A model generated the notes under the pieces. That model did no database searches and was not told the origin of the DNA. It worked only from the letters and a program-made list of their open reading frames with translations. From the NCBI GenBank assembly GCA_027886175.1, contig JAJNNQ010000006.1, positions 14,909,001 to 14,973,000 of the forward strand: 64,000 bases of DNA. Direction: 5' to 3'. Origin of the DNA: Phylloscopus collybita (Eukaryota; Chordata; Aves; Passeriformes; Phylloscopidae). Within the stretch, counting starts at the first letter, position 1. Each line of letters starts with the position of its first letter. The position numbers and the translations under genes are program-made. Shown in pieces: positions 48,334 to 60,715 of the stretch.

Positions 48334-48754
48334 TGTGAGACTGCTCTTCACGGGAGTTTTATAAGTAAAAGGTTTAATAAATGAAAAATAATAATAACAT
48401 TACAGAAGTAAAGTAAAGCCGAGCACAGGTGTTGGAGAAACCTCTGACATCCTGCTAAAAACACTCCAAAAAGCCCCTGAGTTCCTTTGTGCTCCTTCTT
48501 ATTTACTTAACAATCGAGGAGTGTTCCACTGGCAAACTGTCTATAGGGATTTGAAGATTTGAAGATTTGAGATTTGAAGAAGTACAGAATTTGAAGAACA
48601 GCAAAGAGGTCCAACAGGTGCTTTTCTCTTGGCAAAAAGCCAGTTACTGTCAGGCCAGCAAAGAAGCTTCTGGCCCTTTTACCTTACAAGGGGTGAGTCT
48701 CAAACCTTTCCCTATAAGAAAACACCTGCTCAGGTTTGGGGTGTGTTCCAACAC
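48334..48754 (-). mobile_element. Possible ERV LTR, unclassified
   Basis: On minus the block runs from TGTGTTGGAACACACC to CAGTCTCACA, so it has TG...CA ends. It carries a TTTATTAAACC polyadenylation-like signal followed by CTTATAAAACTCCC near its 3' end (plus 48358-48385). It also contains a short tandem of GATTTGAA (about 48547-48580). No target-site duplication is visible. Confidence 0.4.
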
Positions 48755-49049
48755 ACCACCTTCTGTTCTTTTGCTCTGTACCACTTTAAAAATCTATCTC
48801 CATTTTCTGTATTTCCAGACACTGGAGCCCTGAAAATATAAAGTACCTTTATCCTTAGATTTCCCATTTTAAAATTCCTCTCCTCTGGGACAAACAAACC
48901 TCTGTCTCTACATGTTTTCTGTTCTGTATTTATTGAGATCATCTTCTAGTTGAACTTATACAAATACAGAAACAAATAAATGAGAAATTCAATTGGAGAT
49001 TCCTGTCTCCAAAGGGAGGACTGGGGATCATCTGGTGTTGTCTAAGATA
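48755..49049. other. No gene or repeat recognised
   Basis: Short segment between two LTR-like pieces. Confidence 0.35.
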
Positions 49050-49300
49050 ATTTTCTTAGTTGCTGATATGGTGCTGTGATTTTGGATGCAGTATGACAAT
49101 AATGTTGATAATACAATTTTTTAGTTATTACTGAGCAGTGCTTGCCTTAACTCAAGGATTTATCTGTTTCCCAGTCTCTGGCAGTGAGGAGTTACACAAG
49201 AAGGGCAGAGCACAGCATGGACAGCTGACCTGAACTGGCCAAAGGGATATTCCATGCTACAGAAAGTCATGCTTGTATATAAACTGAGGAGATCTGGTTA
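49050..49300 (+). mobile_element. U3 part of an avian ERV LTR
   Basis: Recognisable from memory as the U3 of the family also seen at 38008 and 50989: GCTGATATGGTGCTGTGATT, AATAATGTTGATAATACAA, GAGCAGTGCTTGCCTTAACT, GGACAGCTGACCTGAACTGG, CCAAAGGGATATTCCATGCT and a TATATAAACTGAGG promoter box (49276-49283). Downstream sequence (R-U5) is missing. Confidence 0.75.
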
Positions 49301-50988
49301 TGAGACAGGAGACAGAATAAATTTCTACAACCTTTCAAAATATATGTAAAATCTGTCTCATGATATTGCCTGAAAATTCCTATGTGGTTGATTAGATATG
49401 ACAAACTCTCCATTCAATAACTTTTTCAACAATAGACCTAACTAATTTATGCTTAAAACACTTGAAATGTAGTCCCACAAAAATTCTTTCTTGCCAGCTA
49501 TGTAATTAAATAACTTTTCAGACAGTTTTGTGAAGGAACTTATTCTTGGATCCTATTTATAGTGAATCGTCACTCTAGTATATATACCTTGCTCAGTCTA
49601 ATGTTCTGTTTTTCTCCACTTAGTCTATGTAAGAATCGTTCAAAAGTTTTCAAAAATTTACAGTCAAAAAGTTTAAAGCTTTTTCAATCTTACCCAATTA
49701 CTCTGATTTTTAAAGTTAAATTTGCATCTTAACCCCTTACACAGACTTTTTAATAATTTATAGGAGATTTTCAAGTTAAATTCTTGAAGATTTTTTCTTT
49801 TGGAGAGAAAAGAAAGAAAGAGAAAGAGTGATCTTCCAGAGCATGGAATTAGAGATTGTCCCTTTTAATATTTTAATGACCTAACATTAAAAAAAATGCA
49901 TGTTGCCCCATTATTCTGAAAGACAGATAACTAGAAATAATGTTAAAAATGTAATTTGAAATAATACAAATAAATTGCCTATATATGTGAGAATTTCCTC
50001 CTTTCCTGCAGTCATTTAAACTGTTAATTATGTGAGGGAAAAAAACAAAAAAAAGCCTGTGTAATCTTATTACTATTCAGTAAAGTTTTCACTGAGGGAA
50101 AGATAATGGTATACACTACTGTGAGAAATTATATCTGATCCAATGAGCCTGAACTTCTGTTGTATAGAAACCTAATTCAGTTGCACAATGTTATGCAAAA
50201 ATAAGAGAATATGGAGGAAATCAGATGTTTCATCCCACAGAGCTCCTTCCACTAGGGGGAGATGAAACGGCGTGTGAATATCAGACACTGTGATCATATT
50301 AACATGTTTAATTTAATAATGTACTACTACTTTTCCTGCTCTACTTTGGAATTCACAATGGACTAGATTTTTAATGTCCAAATACTATCTCCTGATGGTA
50401 TTTTTGCTAAGATTTTCACTCTAACAATTTTGCTTCTTACAAGGCAACAGATAACATACAGAAAATAGTCAATATTTATGTATATAGTCAACATATACAC
50501 ATATATATAGTCAGTATTGTGCAACTTCAATGGCATTATATCAAGCAGTAGCACCAAATACTTTTTCTTATTTAATATCCTCCATGTTAATGATTCTTAA
50601 AAATATAGATAGATTTTATAAAAGTATTGTTACCAATACATAAATCACTTTTAATAGTTCCAGTTATGCACCATATAGCCACCTCGACACATTCATTTTT
50701 GTGAAAGTAAGAAAGAGTTTTATTGTACAGATTTGTAACTTTTTAGGGTATCCATGAACATTGCAGTGTACTAGGTTTTTTAAGTCTAGTTTGTTTTCTA
50801 AAAGAATATACTAGCTCTAAATGCCAGACTACCTTTGTAGACAGAGAGGAAAAAATGTTGCCTTGTTTCTCACCTACTTTATTTTTGTCCTGCTTTGGCT
50901 ACATTTACAAGGTGGGTCTAGTGCTTGTAAAATATTCTGTCTTCCCTCTCAAGCCCTTTCCTTCTTCTTCCCCTTAGATTTTGTTGCT
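49301..50988. other. No gene or repeat recognised
   Basis: AT-rich unique sequence; a short TATATA stretch near 50500. No supported gene. Confidence 0.4.
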
Positions 50989-51175
50989 GATGATGACACA
51001 ATATGGTCTGGGATATCCCTTTGGTCAGTTTGGGACAGCTGTTCCAGCTGTGCCCCCTTCCAATTTCTTGTGGCCCTGAGCCTCCTTGCTGCTGTGGTGA
51101 GGTGAGGAGCAGAGAAGGCATTGACTCTGTGTAAGCACTGCTCAGGTCACCACTGCACTTACATTGTTTGTCCAT
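50989..51175 (-). mobile_element. U3 fragment of the same avian ERV LTR family
   Basis: Reverse-oriented copy of the U3 segment at 49050-49300. Plus landmarks are TATGGTCTGGGATATCCC, TTTGGTCAGTTTGGGACAGC and AGGCATTGACTCTGTGTAAG. The plus frame at 50821-51105 and minus frame at 50918-51184 cross it and are not genes. Confidence 0.75.
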
Positions 51176-52654
51176 GTACAGCACTTTCTCTAGGATAAGA
51201 AAAAAAAAAAAATTGCACTTATAATTTACTTCTTTTAAATCTTTCCTAAGCTAAAAGGAGGACAGACTCTAGGCTGTTTCCTAGGATTGCTTTTATCAGA
51301 CAGCTACTTGTCTACAGATAGATCTTCAAACTTGTGCACGAACAGTATAAATTACCTAATTTTCTCATTATATTCTTAAAAATTCTATGAAATTATTTGG
51401 CCCCTTTTATCTCTTTTTATTTCCTTTAATACTCTAAGTTCAACAATTTTTAAACTGCAAGCGTTTATGTTTTGCACTTTTCAAAAAAAGTATTTTTTTG
51501 TTCTGTGTTTAATGACTTTAAGGAAGCCAAATAATTTGTTTCTTCACAAAAATGTATGTTACAGGAAATATTGCCAAGTCTTAAAAGCAATTCTATTAAT
51601 ATAGAGTCTAGTAAAACAAACTGATTTAAGAAAAGGGCAATTGTCCAAAGACATTTAAAAATATTTTGATCATAGTCAGGAATTAATATTTTAATTTTTT
51701 TTATTTCTAAAATATATAGATTGTAGGTTGCTGCAAGTATCCGCTCATGGGCACTTGAACCAGAAAAGCACAGATTTTAATCAAGCTTCCTGACTTTTGA
51801 GAAACATTTAAATCCTTTTCTTTCTTTCCGTGTAATCAGTGTTCATCTTCAAAATTAAATTCATTCTACTCTCTCATTGCTAATCTTGGCAGCAGTATTT
51901 AATTCCTGATATTCATTAATTCTTCAATCAATATGTTTTATTCGCACAGACATTTAATTATTGGGTATCTGATAGCTTGGATGTGTTTGTGCCTGTGAGT
52001 ACATTCCAGTGTGTATAAAGTGCACATATTAGGATTATGTAACATAAAAATAACAATGGAAGTAATTTTTAAAAATATCAGCCAGAAGGTCAAGCTTCAG
52101 AAATAATTTCCAGAGGAGATTAAAGTATAGTAGGCTTTGACTACCTCTGGGAAACACTAAAACCTTTCTGCTTTGAAGAAGTTGTTTCACTCTAATCAGA
52201 GTGACATTCACAGCCTACAGACTACTGATTTCCCCAAAATGTTCAAAACTGGAGCTCAATCTATTTATAGGCTAAAAAAAAAAAAAAAGGGTCAAGAAAG
52301 CAAACCTACAGCATAACCATGCCTCTAGCACAAGTATATTTTTTTGAAAACAGATTACACCCTTATCTTGAAAGTCCACTTAGGATCTGGAAGTCCTTAT
52401 TACATAGGAGGAGCAAGTATTGAGTAGTAGAAAAGGCAAAATAAACAAAAACAAGCAGATAGCCTTGTCTTTGGAGCTGGATCATTCATGTGTAAATTAA
52501 GCACATACATAAATGAGATTTTTCGGGTCTAGGGCCCTAGGCTACCATTTGTGATGTCTGATTTACAAGAAAATGATTTTCTTCATTTTGCCAATTACTT
52601 TTTGCTCAACTTACAATAGCTTCCAAATAGATCATTAGCCAAATAGCAATTACC
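51176..52654. other. No gene recognised; homeodomain-like AT clusters
   Basis: AT-rich sequence. 51840-51980 has several ATTAAT/TTAATT cores and looks enhancer-like by composition only. Confidence 0.35.
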
Positions 52655-52695
52655 TTGGGCAAAGAACACCTCTTAACAATGCCCAAATTATTTGG
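52655..52695 (+). repeat. 41-bp direct repeat with hairpin, copy 1
   Basis: Starts TTGGGCAAAG and ends CCCAAATTATTTGG. It nearly matches 55151-55190 (one indel and one or two changes in the first 14 bases, then 28 identical bases). TTGGGCA and TGCCCAA form an inverted pair inside it. Confidence 0.85.
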
Positions 52696-53390
52696 CTCAT
52701 GGAAGCAGTGCTACTTGTGAAATTAAACTGCAGCTAAAAAGGAGAGTTTTAATAAGAAGCTTACAATTTTAAATAAATTCAAATGCTATTTTTTTCAAGA
52801 GTAACATTTAGTTCCAGGCGTGTTATAATTTCAGTATTAGCAAAATGAGATTTACATTAGTATTGAATCATTCGTTTTGGAAAAATCTGCTGTCCTGTAA
52901 ACTGAATGTACCAGCTGCTGGGTACCTGCAGTTTTGTTTTAATAAGACCATTAATTATAAAACAAGACAGGTGCTAAAAATTCATAATCTTAAACCAAAA
53001 AAGGAATAATCAATAGAACTGCTGACTATACATCTGCCATATTCATCTAAATTTGTGAATGTTTTACCATTCAAATTTGGGAATTTATTACATAAAAGAA
53101 TACTACAGGTCCAAATAACCACACATGCTACTAATGAATGAGAAGAAAAATTTAAAGAGTAAGCTTATAAATTAATATATAACTTGCAGAGGAATAGAAA
53201 ATTTTCTGTAGTCCTTATTAAGATCAGGGCCAATTCTTTCTGTATTAATGCTACAGATACTTTCCTGCTGAATACAGCAAAGGCTAAAATTAAAATAAAC
53301 TTTTCATAAACAGAACCAGGAGTAAAATATGACAACAATTTTGTTCCTTTGCATTATTATGCAAGCATACCAAAGAATGTGAATTTATTT
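52696..53390. other. No gene recognised; enhancer-like composition at 52830-53000
   Basis: 52830-53000 has TTAATTATAAAA, CAGCTG, CAGGTG and GTACC sites in complex sequence, resembling conserved non-coding elements. No supported gene. Confidence 0.35.
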
Positions 53391-53415
53391 GAAGGTCTAC
53401 TGTCAGTAGACCTTC
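53391..53415. repeat. Perfect 25-bp palindrome
   Basis: Arms GAAGGTCTACTG and CAGTAGACCTTC (12 bp each) are exact reverse complements around a single central T. It is not part of a repeat family that I recognise. Confidence 0.95.
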
Positions 53416-55150
53416 CAAACTGCTGACCTTAGGGCCCATAGCAGCAAGGGAAAAGCAATTAATTCCCTTTGAAAATGGATGCTAAACAAACTCCTAAACT
53501 GATCATCTGTTAATTCAAAATTAAGAGGAAAATTCACAAGGTAACCTGTACCTCAGTCACTTGGGTTCTTTGGGAGAGAATTCAGCAAATAAATTCCTAA
53601 ACTTCATTTTTCCTAGGCTATTTTGGAAGCCAGGAATACATTCCTTCTAGAATTATTATCAGCCTGTCTCTCTGAGTAGTTCCTGACCCTTCTGCCCTGG
53701 CAGATTATGGGATGAGATTATGAAGTGGCACCCTCAAGCAGGGGGGAAAAGAATATGCATTGTCCTGAGGGCTTGTCTGCCTGCAATACTTTAAGCACAA
53801 GGCAGTAACAGAAGCCTCTGCCCACCCCATCCCTTCAGGCCTAGGAGGGAATGTTTGTCTCAGAGAGGGAGGGAGGGAGGGAGGTTGTGAACCATGGGAA
53901 GAGACTTCGCTGTCTGACTGTGGTACATTGAGACTCAGATTTCATTTATTCTTACCTGAGGGAAAAGGCACTTAGGACTTACTGTAATGATGCTTTGAAC
54001 ACATTTCTTCAGCATTGTGTAATTATCACACATTATATTTAAAATTGGAGTAGAATCTGGGTCATAAAATAATGTCAGAATAGGGTTTCTTGTTTCTTTG
54101 TTTTGGGTGGGGGGTTTTGTGTGATTTTGTTTGTTTGTTTGTTTGTGGGTTTTTTTTGCTGTTCTGTTGATTTCCAAAAGGTCTAACATTCAGACTTGTT
54201 GAGTAAAATACCAGTCAGTGTTTTATTTCATGTCTTATCTTGTTTTTATTAGTTCACACAAAGGGAAACAGCTCATGCCTGCTTTTGGTTATTCTGACTG
54301 TTCTGATGTCACCAGACCTTTGTAAAAATTAACAAAACAAGTTCTTTTTTTTTTTTTTTTTTTTTTAACTTGGACAAACAAATAGCCATCAAAAGCTGAA
54401 TGAAAATTCAGATGCATTCCAAAGTGGGTTTTATTCTGATTAGTTATATTTGACAAGTTGCAACTGACTGAAAACATGTCACGGCTGCAAATATATATAA
54501 TCACTCTTGAATGATAGATCTATTAAAGAAAGTCTAGAATGATAATTGTCAAATGAGCACTGTTTGTTCCTAAAGATCTTTTTTTAAGAGCTGTTACTAA
54601 CAGAATCTTTAGGCATAAAGCTTATGATATTCTTAATATGGTAATTGAAAAGATTAGTGGGGTGAAGAGATTAATGGTGCGAATTCTCTTGTCAATAGTA
54701 AAATTTGGACAGCAAAATTTAGATTCTGTACTGGAAATACATCTGTGTGCTCAGTTTAGTTCAATTCAGTAAGTATAGAACTCATGGGGAATATTACTAC
54801 TGAATTAACTTGTCTTATCATTTAAAAAATAGGCTGTATATGAAGAATCACATTTTAGGCAGTGTTGTTTGATTCTTCCTCAGTGCTTTTCACAAGTGCT
54901 TTTCACTACTGTCTATCTATAATACCAGAATTAACATATGGTAAACAAAAACAACAACAAAAACAACAACAAAAATGTAAAATCAATGAGACATATAGTT
55001 ACTTTCCCTTTGTTTATTTTCTGGGTAATCAGCTGAAATTAAATATTAAAAGAGTACAGAGCAGGCTTTGTAGTAAAGGAACCACATGAGAAACAAAATG
55101 TGGAGACAAAAAAATTTAAATTGATATTTTGATAAAAATAAGACTTTTTT
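53416..55150. other. No gene recognised; simple tracts
   Basis: Contains a (GGGA)n run at 53861-53884, a G/T-rich tract at about 54100-54165, a T run near 54344-54366 and an (AAC)n stretch at 54945-54973. 53690-53930 is less AT-rich but not identified. Confidence 0.45.
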
Positions 55151-55190
55151 TTGGGCAAAAAGACCTCTTAACAATGCCCAAATTATTTGG
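55151..55190 (+). repeat. 40-bp direct repeat with hairpin, copy 2
   Basis: Second copy of the 52655-52695 repeat, 2496 bp away in the same orientation. The TTGGGCA/TGCCCAA inverted pair is kept. Flanks are unrelated. Confidence 0.85.
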
Positions 55191-57131
55191 TTACATTGAA
55201 GATCTGTCACTTTATTATTTTGAACAGTGGCATAGTGCAGTATTTTTATTAAAAATAGTGCTCTGGACAACATGGGGTTTTTTGAACTTGCTTGAGAGTT
55301 AATGTCAGAAATCTTTATGACCTTAGCTGCACTAACCATCTGCCAATATTATGATCAGGGGTAGTCTGCTGAAGCACAAGCATGGGAATTCCATATTGCT
55401 TGCAGGAAATGAGCAAGAGTGGGGTGTTGCCATCTCATTTAGGGCAGATGACTGGTGGCATCCTGCCTATGGGTGGTAGCTTGTGTTTTGCTGAGATTGA
55501 GCAACCAGTTATTTCTTCCTGTTTCCCCTTCTACCCATCATGTTTTTTATCTTATCTATCTTTATCTGCTTCTTTAAAATATATTCTACACACTTCCACT
55601 TTTTTTTTTTTTTTTTTAATCCTATGCTTCAGGTGATAGATCTCAAAGTTCAAATCTTCCTTTTAAATCCATGCAAGTCTGATGGAGCACTATACACTTG
55701 CTGCCTTCTTTTGTTTCTGAGACCTTTTGTGACAAATTCACCCCAGAATAAGTAGGAGGAAAGGATTTGAAGCATGATTCTAAGGGCAAAAATGGTATGG
55801 TAATATTTTGGTTTTGCTCAGTGACATGAAAATATTTTGGGTAGTTTCCTCATGTTCTGAAGACTTTTATCTCTCTCATACATAAATAAATGTTGGTCAC
55901 AAACTAGCTCATGCTGTGAGCCCAGATCCATCTATAGTGCCTGCCTCTATTATCTGCCTGGATCCTTCTGGCCTGGACATTTGCTTCTTCTGACTCCTCT
56001 CCCTGAACTGCAAATTCATAAAGCTGTCTTTAGGTTTGTCTCCTTTCATAGAGCTCATGTTTGGGCAATCGTCTGACCACTTGTCCTGTGCTTCAAGCTT
56101 GTAGGACAAATGTGTGGGATTAGATACTGGTAGAGACCCAGTTTCTGGAGTACTGGTGAAGAATATTCCTCGCAGCACATGACTCCTGACTGCAGGAAGC
56201 TTCCATGACTGAATTGTTTCTTCTTAGCTATATTTTTTTTTTTAATAATTGATTGGTAGATACCCAACCCACTGAAAAACTACAACCTAGAACGGAAAGG
56301 AGGCAATGACTTAATGCTGTAAGGAAGAAGATAAAGTGAGAAAAGATACCTGACAGGCAGGCAATGAATATCAAACCAGGCATATGAGCTGTGATCAGAT
56401 TCAGGAATGGAACAGGCAAGTCGATTCAGCTCTCTATGTCTGGATCTGGCACACAGGCAGAGTATACTTAATAGACAGACGAAGTCTTTTGCCACAAATC
56501 CTTCTGCCTGCCTTCTCTCTTGAGCAGCTATATAATATGACCTATTTGTTTTGTGTTTGCCATTTGAGACCATGATAACCTAAAAAAAAAAAAAAATAAT
56601 GTATATAGGCTAAGCAGGGGGACCTTCATGGTAGCTGACCTGCCATGCTAGGTGCCATCTTAACACAGTTAATTATTTCCTGAATATTTTTCAGATTTTT
56701 TGGAGCTTATTTTTATCTCTTGAAAAAAATATTTTGATTCCCAACTGTTTGGGTTACTGTAGATAAGAAATACATGCTGAAAAATGTCTGCAGGCTTCTA
56801 ACACAAGTGCTCATTCAATATGTGTCAACTTTCAGAGCAATAATTAATTCAGTCAATACAACTATTTCTGGCTTTTAAATCCGCATTTGAAATTCAATTG
56901 CATTCCTAAGGAGATTGGACATTAATTAGACTATGTATTTCAGACTGGTAAATTCTGCATAATCTAAAGTATTTACTACATATAAACACAGGTTGTGTGT
57001 CAACTATTGTAAGAATTTAATAGCCACTAGCAAGGTAGTATGAAGAATATGCTGAACTTAGAAATTGCAAGAAGAAACATTCTATCACAAAAACATTACT
57101 TCATGTGGATTGCACTTTGTCTTTTCTTCAG
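55191..57131. other. No supported gene
   Basis: AT-rich sequence. 55905-56240 is less AT-rich and open for 70-89 codons in two overlapping minus frames; both read plausibly, so neither is favoured, and no family is recognised. Confidence 0.35.
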
Positions 57132-57164
57132 GTTTCAGGATTTCTCTGCTGCTTAAAAAGTCAG
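57132..57164 (+). other. Candidate micro-exon (33 bp), weak
   Basis: TGTCTTTTCTTCAG ahead of the segment is a good acceptor and GTAAGAATT behind it a good donor, with CAG as the last exon bases. One frame is open (VSGFLCCLKSQ). Length is a multiple of three. Isolated in AT-rich DNA, so chance is a serious alternative. Confidence 0.2.
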
Positions 57165-60100
57165 GTAAGAATTATAGAATGCACAGATATCTTGCTTTCA
57201 GAAGAAGCATGAGACGAAAATGCAAAAATTAGTAGTCATGCAGTTGAGACCTTGATTGCTGCATAATAAAGATATCCTTCCCCCCAACAAAAAGGTGGAT
57301 AGTTATTACATCATTTCACAAGCTATGTTGCCTTTTATACTAGTTTATCTACACTACAAATCATTTTTAAAAAGAGAAGATAATCAAATAGATCTAAATG
57401 TATCTTCAATATATTTGTAATATTTGTAAAGTTTGTGCTTCTTCTGTTATTTCGATGAGCACACTGTAGTCTCCGTTATTGTTTTATTTTTGAAAAAGTA
57501 GCCAAGTAAATTTATAGCTGACAAAATAAATACTACAGAAATTAAAATGTTCATTTAATTTACAATGAAGATATCAAATCCATTAGCAATTTAGACAACT
57601 GTGTATATTGCTTGTGCAAGGCTAGCAGCACTAAGATAACTTCAAAATAATGTGCCAGGAATTTTTCCGAACATTGTAAACTTCTACAGGCTATCTTCAA
57701 GATACCAAGTCATGAGTTGTTTGCTTGTTTGTTTTCTTCATAGAAGATTTAACTATGAGGCACAAAGAAAGAAAATTGCAAAATGAATATAGTCAGTCAT
57801 CAGTCTACTGTGAGCAAAAATCATCTGCTATATTCAATAAGATATGCTACATACAAATATATTGGATTACATAGACATTTGTCTAATAGTGTGTTTGAAT
57901 TCTTACTACTTTTTAAAATAAATTTTCAGTTACTATATACTGTTAATGTCATATGAAAATGTTTGGGGTTTTTTTTGGGGAGGGTTGTTTGTTTGTTTGG
58001 GTTTTTTTGTTGTTGTTTTGTTTTGTTTTGTTTTTTTGAGACACTGCCTTCACTATTTTCTTCTCCCCCAATTTTTTTATGAGTGTCAGAAATCAGGATT
58101 GTTAATTAGAATTTATTAAGAAAACAAAAAAAAAAAAAAAAAAGCAGTTTCCTAGGGAATAAAACTAAGTTCTGAAGGAGATATATATTAACTTGCTATA
58201 ACTTAAGTTTGTTAAGGTTTCAACAGGCCCTGGTGCACTTCACTAAGATGATATGTACCTACTTTTCCTGATCTGATATTGTTTACTAAGAAACAATATT
58301 TTTTTAAAAAAGTGTAAAAGTGCATAAGCATATATGTTGACATCATTAGTAAAAGGAACAAAAAGTAAAAAAGGTAACAGTAATACAGAAATATATATAT
58401 TTCAATCAGCAATCAAGTACGTGTGAAAATCATGCTAAAATATAAACGGTCTAAGCACAAGCACCTGCTTAAATTTCAGTAAGGAAATTAGAGCTGCAAA
58501 AAGTAAAGCAAAGTGCACCATTGCTTTTCAAGTTCATCTTTTTAATTAAACAAAATCAACATGAGAGTCTTGCACATAATGAATATGAACTGAGGCAAGA
58601 CTAAATTCCTTAAACTACTTGAAAGATTCCCACAAGTATGTGATAAATTCTGTGACTTTGGAGGGAGTTCTTTGTTTTGTTTGTTCTCTTGTTACTGCTT
58701 CTCATGCTAATTTGTGACAAAATTTAAATCCTTGTTCAATGCTAGTGGTTTTTTTCCAGTAGTATTTTTTTTCTAGGGAGAAAATTTCTTATTCTTTGTT
58801 TAATGAACCTAATTTAAGCATCCATACAAGTAAGAAGTCAATATCATACATTACAATATGAAGACAAGAGTTTTATTAATATGTTAGATATTTTCTTTAA
58901 AAAATACTTGAACACAAAATAATATGTTTTAAAATAATTCTCTTTGGAATTTACAATTTGAAATGAATCTTGGAATTCAAATAAAATATTCCCTGTACTC
59001 TGGATATTTAATAGTCATAGAATAAGAGTTTATCTTTAATTTTCTGGGTTTTTTTAAAAAAGTGAATTTCCCTCTGATACTTTTGAGCAGTGGTTTTTAT
59101 GTTAAATAAACTAAAAAACATCTCAAAAGACCAAAATTAATATAATTTTTTGTTAATATTGAAGAAAATAAGTTGCAATAGACAGGAATTTTATATTCCT
59201 GAACAGTTTGGAAGAACTCTGCCTGGTAGTGGAATATGTTCTACTAAAAAATGATATAGCAAGGAAGTCTCCTTCAACTTCTATAGTTTTTGATCAACAG
59301 TGTTGAGATTTTCTGACTACCAAAATTTGGGGAAATTCGCTAAAGTAGATCTGTTAAAAACTGTGAACACAGCATAAACACTTATTTGTATTAGCATCAG
59401 GGTTCAGTATGAATGCAAAGGTTTTATTTTACAGTTCCTATGAGAAGACATGCTTGTGATTTCTCATAAAAATGGGTGTGGAACTTTGCAGGACTATTAT
59501 CATTTTTTCTTCTAATCAGTCTAATGGAAATATCTGTAGATCAGGAAACTTGATTCATGGCAAAAATGTTCAAATCAGTGTGCACTTTAGGATGTGATAT
59601 ATTATATAAAGAATAATATGGCAACTGTCCTTGGAAATTTAGACATAGTGACTTCAGCTCTGTGGAACAAATCCAAAGATTTGTGAGGCTTTAATGATTA
59701 ATTTTTGGGGAACATTTTGAACAGTTTTATGTGCTTTTCAATAGCATTAAAAAATTAGCAAATTAGCAAATTAACAAATTAGCAAATTAACAAATTAACA
59801 AATGGAAAAGATTTTAATTCTTTCTATTCACTGCTAATACAAGTATACACTGATAGGCATAAACAAGACATAAGGCAAACAGTAGTTTCAAATAATCTCT
59901 GGGCTTTATTCTGTGCACAGAGACAGAGGCATAAAATACTGAAAAAAACAAATTGTTAAATAATTTCATAGGAACTTGAAAAAGTTTTGTATTCCAATAT
60001 TTGTCTCAAGAACTTTAGGAATGTTTTATTCAAATACCATGACCAAGTCAATGGGGTAAAGAAAACTTTCCATCTTTGCAGCAATTTGTCCTTTATTGTC

Positions 60101-60649
60101 TATAAAGGGAATTTCAATCTGTAATGCACCGTAGAGACTGGCACAGAGAGTCCTGAATCTGCTTGTTTTAGTCTGTATCCCCAGATGAAACCAAAACCAC
60201 TAGCAGTGAGTCTTTCATGACAGGCTCTAGACAGATATATACAAAATGTTCCAGCTTTGTACTTCCAACAACTGATAAAAAATCATTAAAAAAGTGTCCG
60301 TTGCCTTTTTGCTAAAAAATCAATGTAGCTATGGGAAGAAATTCAACCATTAATGTAACAACAGTTTATGTCATTGGACCAAAAAAATCACATCTATAAT
60401 TATTTTTATGACCTTCTTCCTCAAATAAAGAAATTATGTAACTAACTGAGGATCATAGATTATATGGAAATTTCAAGATATCCATTTTTCCCTTCACAGC
60501 TTTCCAACCATTGTTAGCCTTAGGTTTCCATGCATAAAAAAAGCGTAATAACTTTTGCACTATGTTACTGTTATTTTTCTTTCATAGTTCTGGTTTTATT
60601 GCTGTCTTAGGCCATTGGTCCATCAAGGATTCTGTGCTACATTTCTGTG

Positions 60650-60654
<5 letters not shown>
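57165..60654. other. No gene recognised; several simple repeats
   Basis: Holds a G/T-rich tract at 57963-58036 and a tandem array of about six 8-bp units AAATTAGC/AAATTAAC at 59752-59803. The rest is AT-rich unique sequence. Confidence 0.45.

Positions 60655-60711
<57 letters not shown>
60655..60711. repeat. (TA)n microsatellite, about 57 bp
   Basis: About 28 uninterrupted TA dinucleotides. The Tyr/Ile repeat frame at 60647-60880 is a by-product. Confidence 0.95.

Positions 60712-60715
<4 letters not shown>

Noticed and set aside
55909..56267. Possible protein-coding exon or pseudogene on the minus strand
   Set aside because: Two overlapping frames look equally plausible, no acceptor/donor pair is convincing and no family is recognised.
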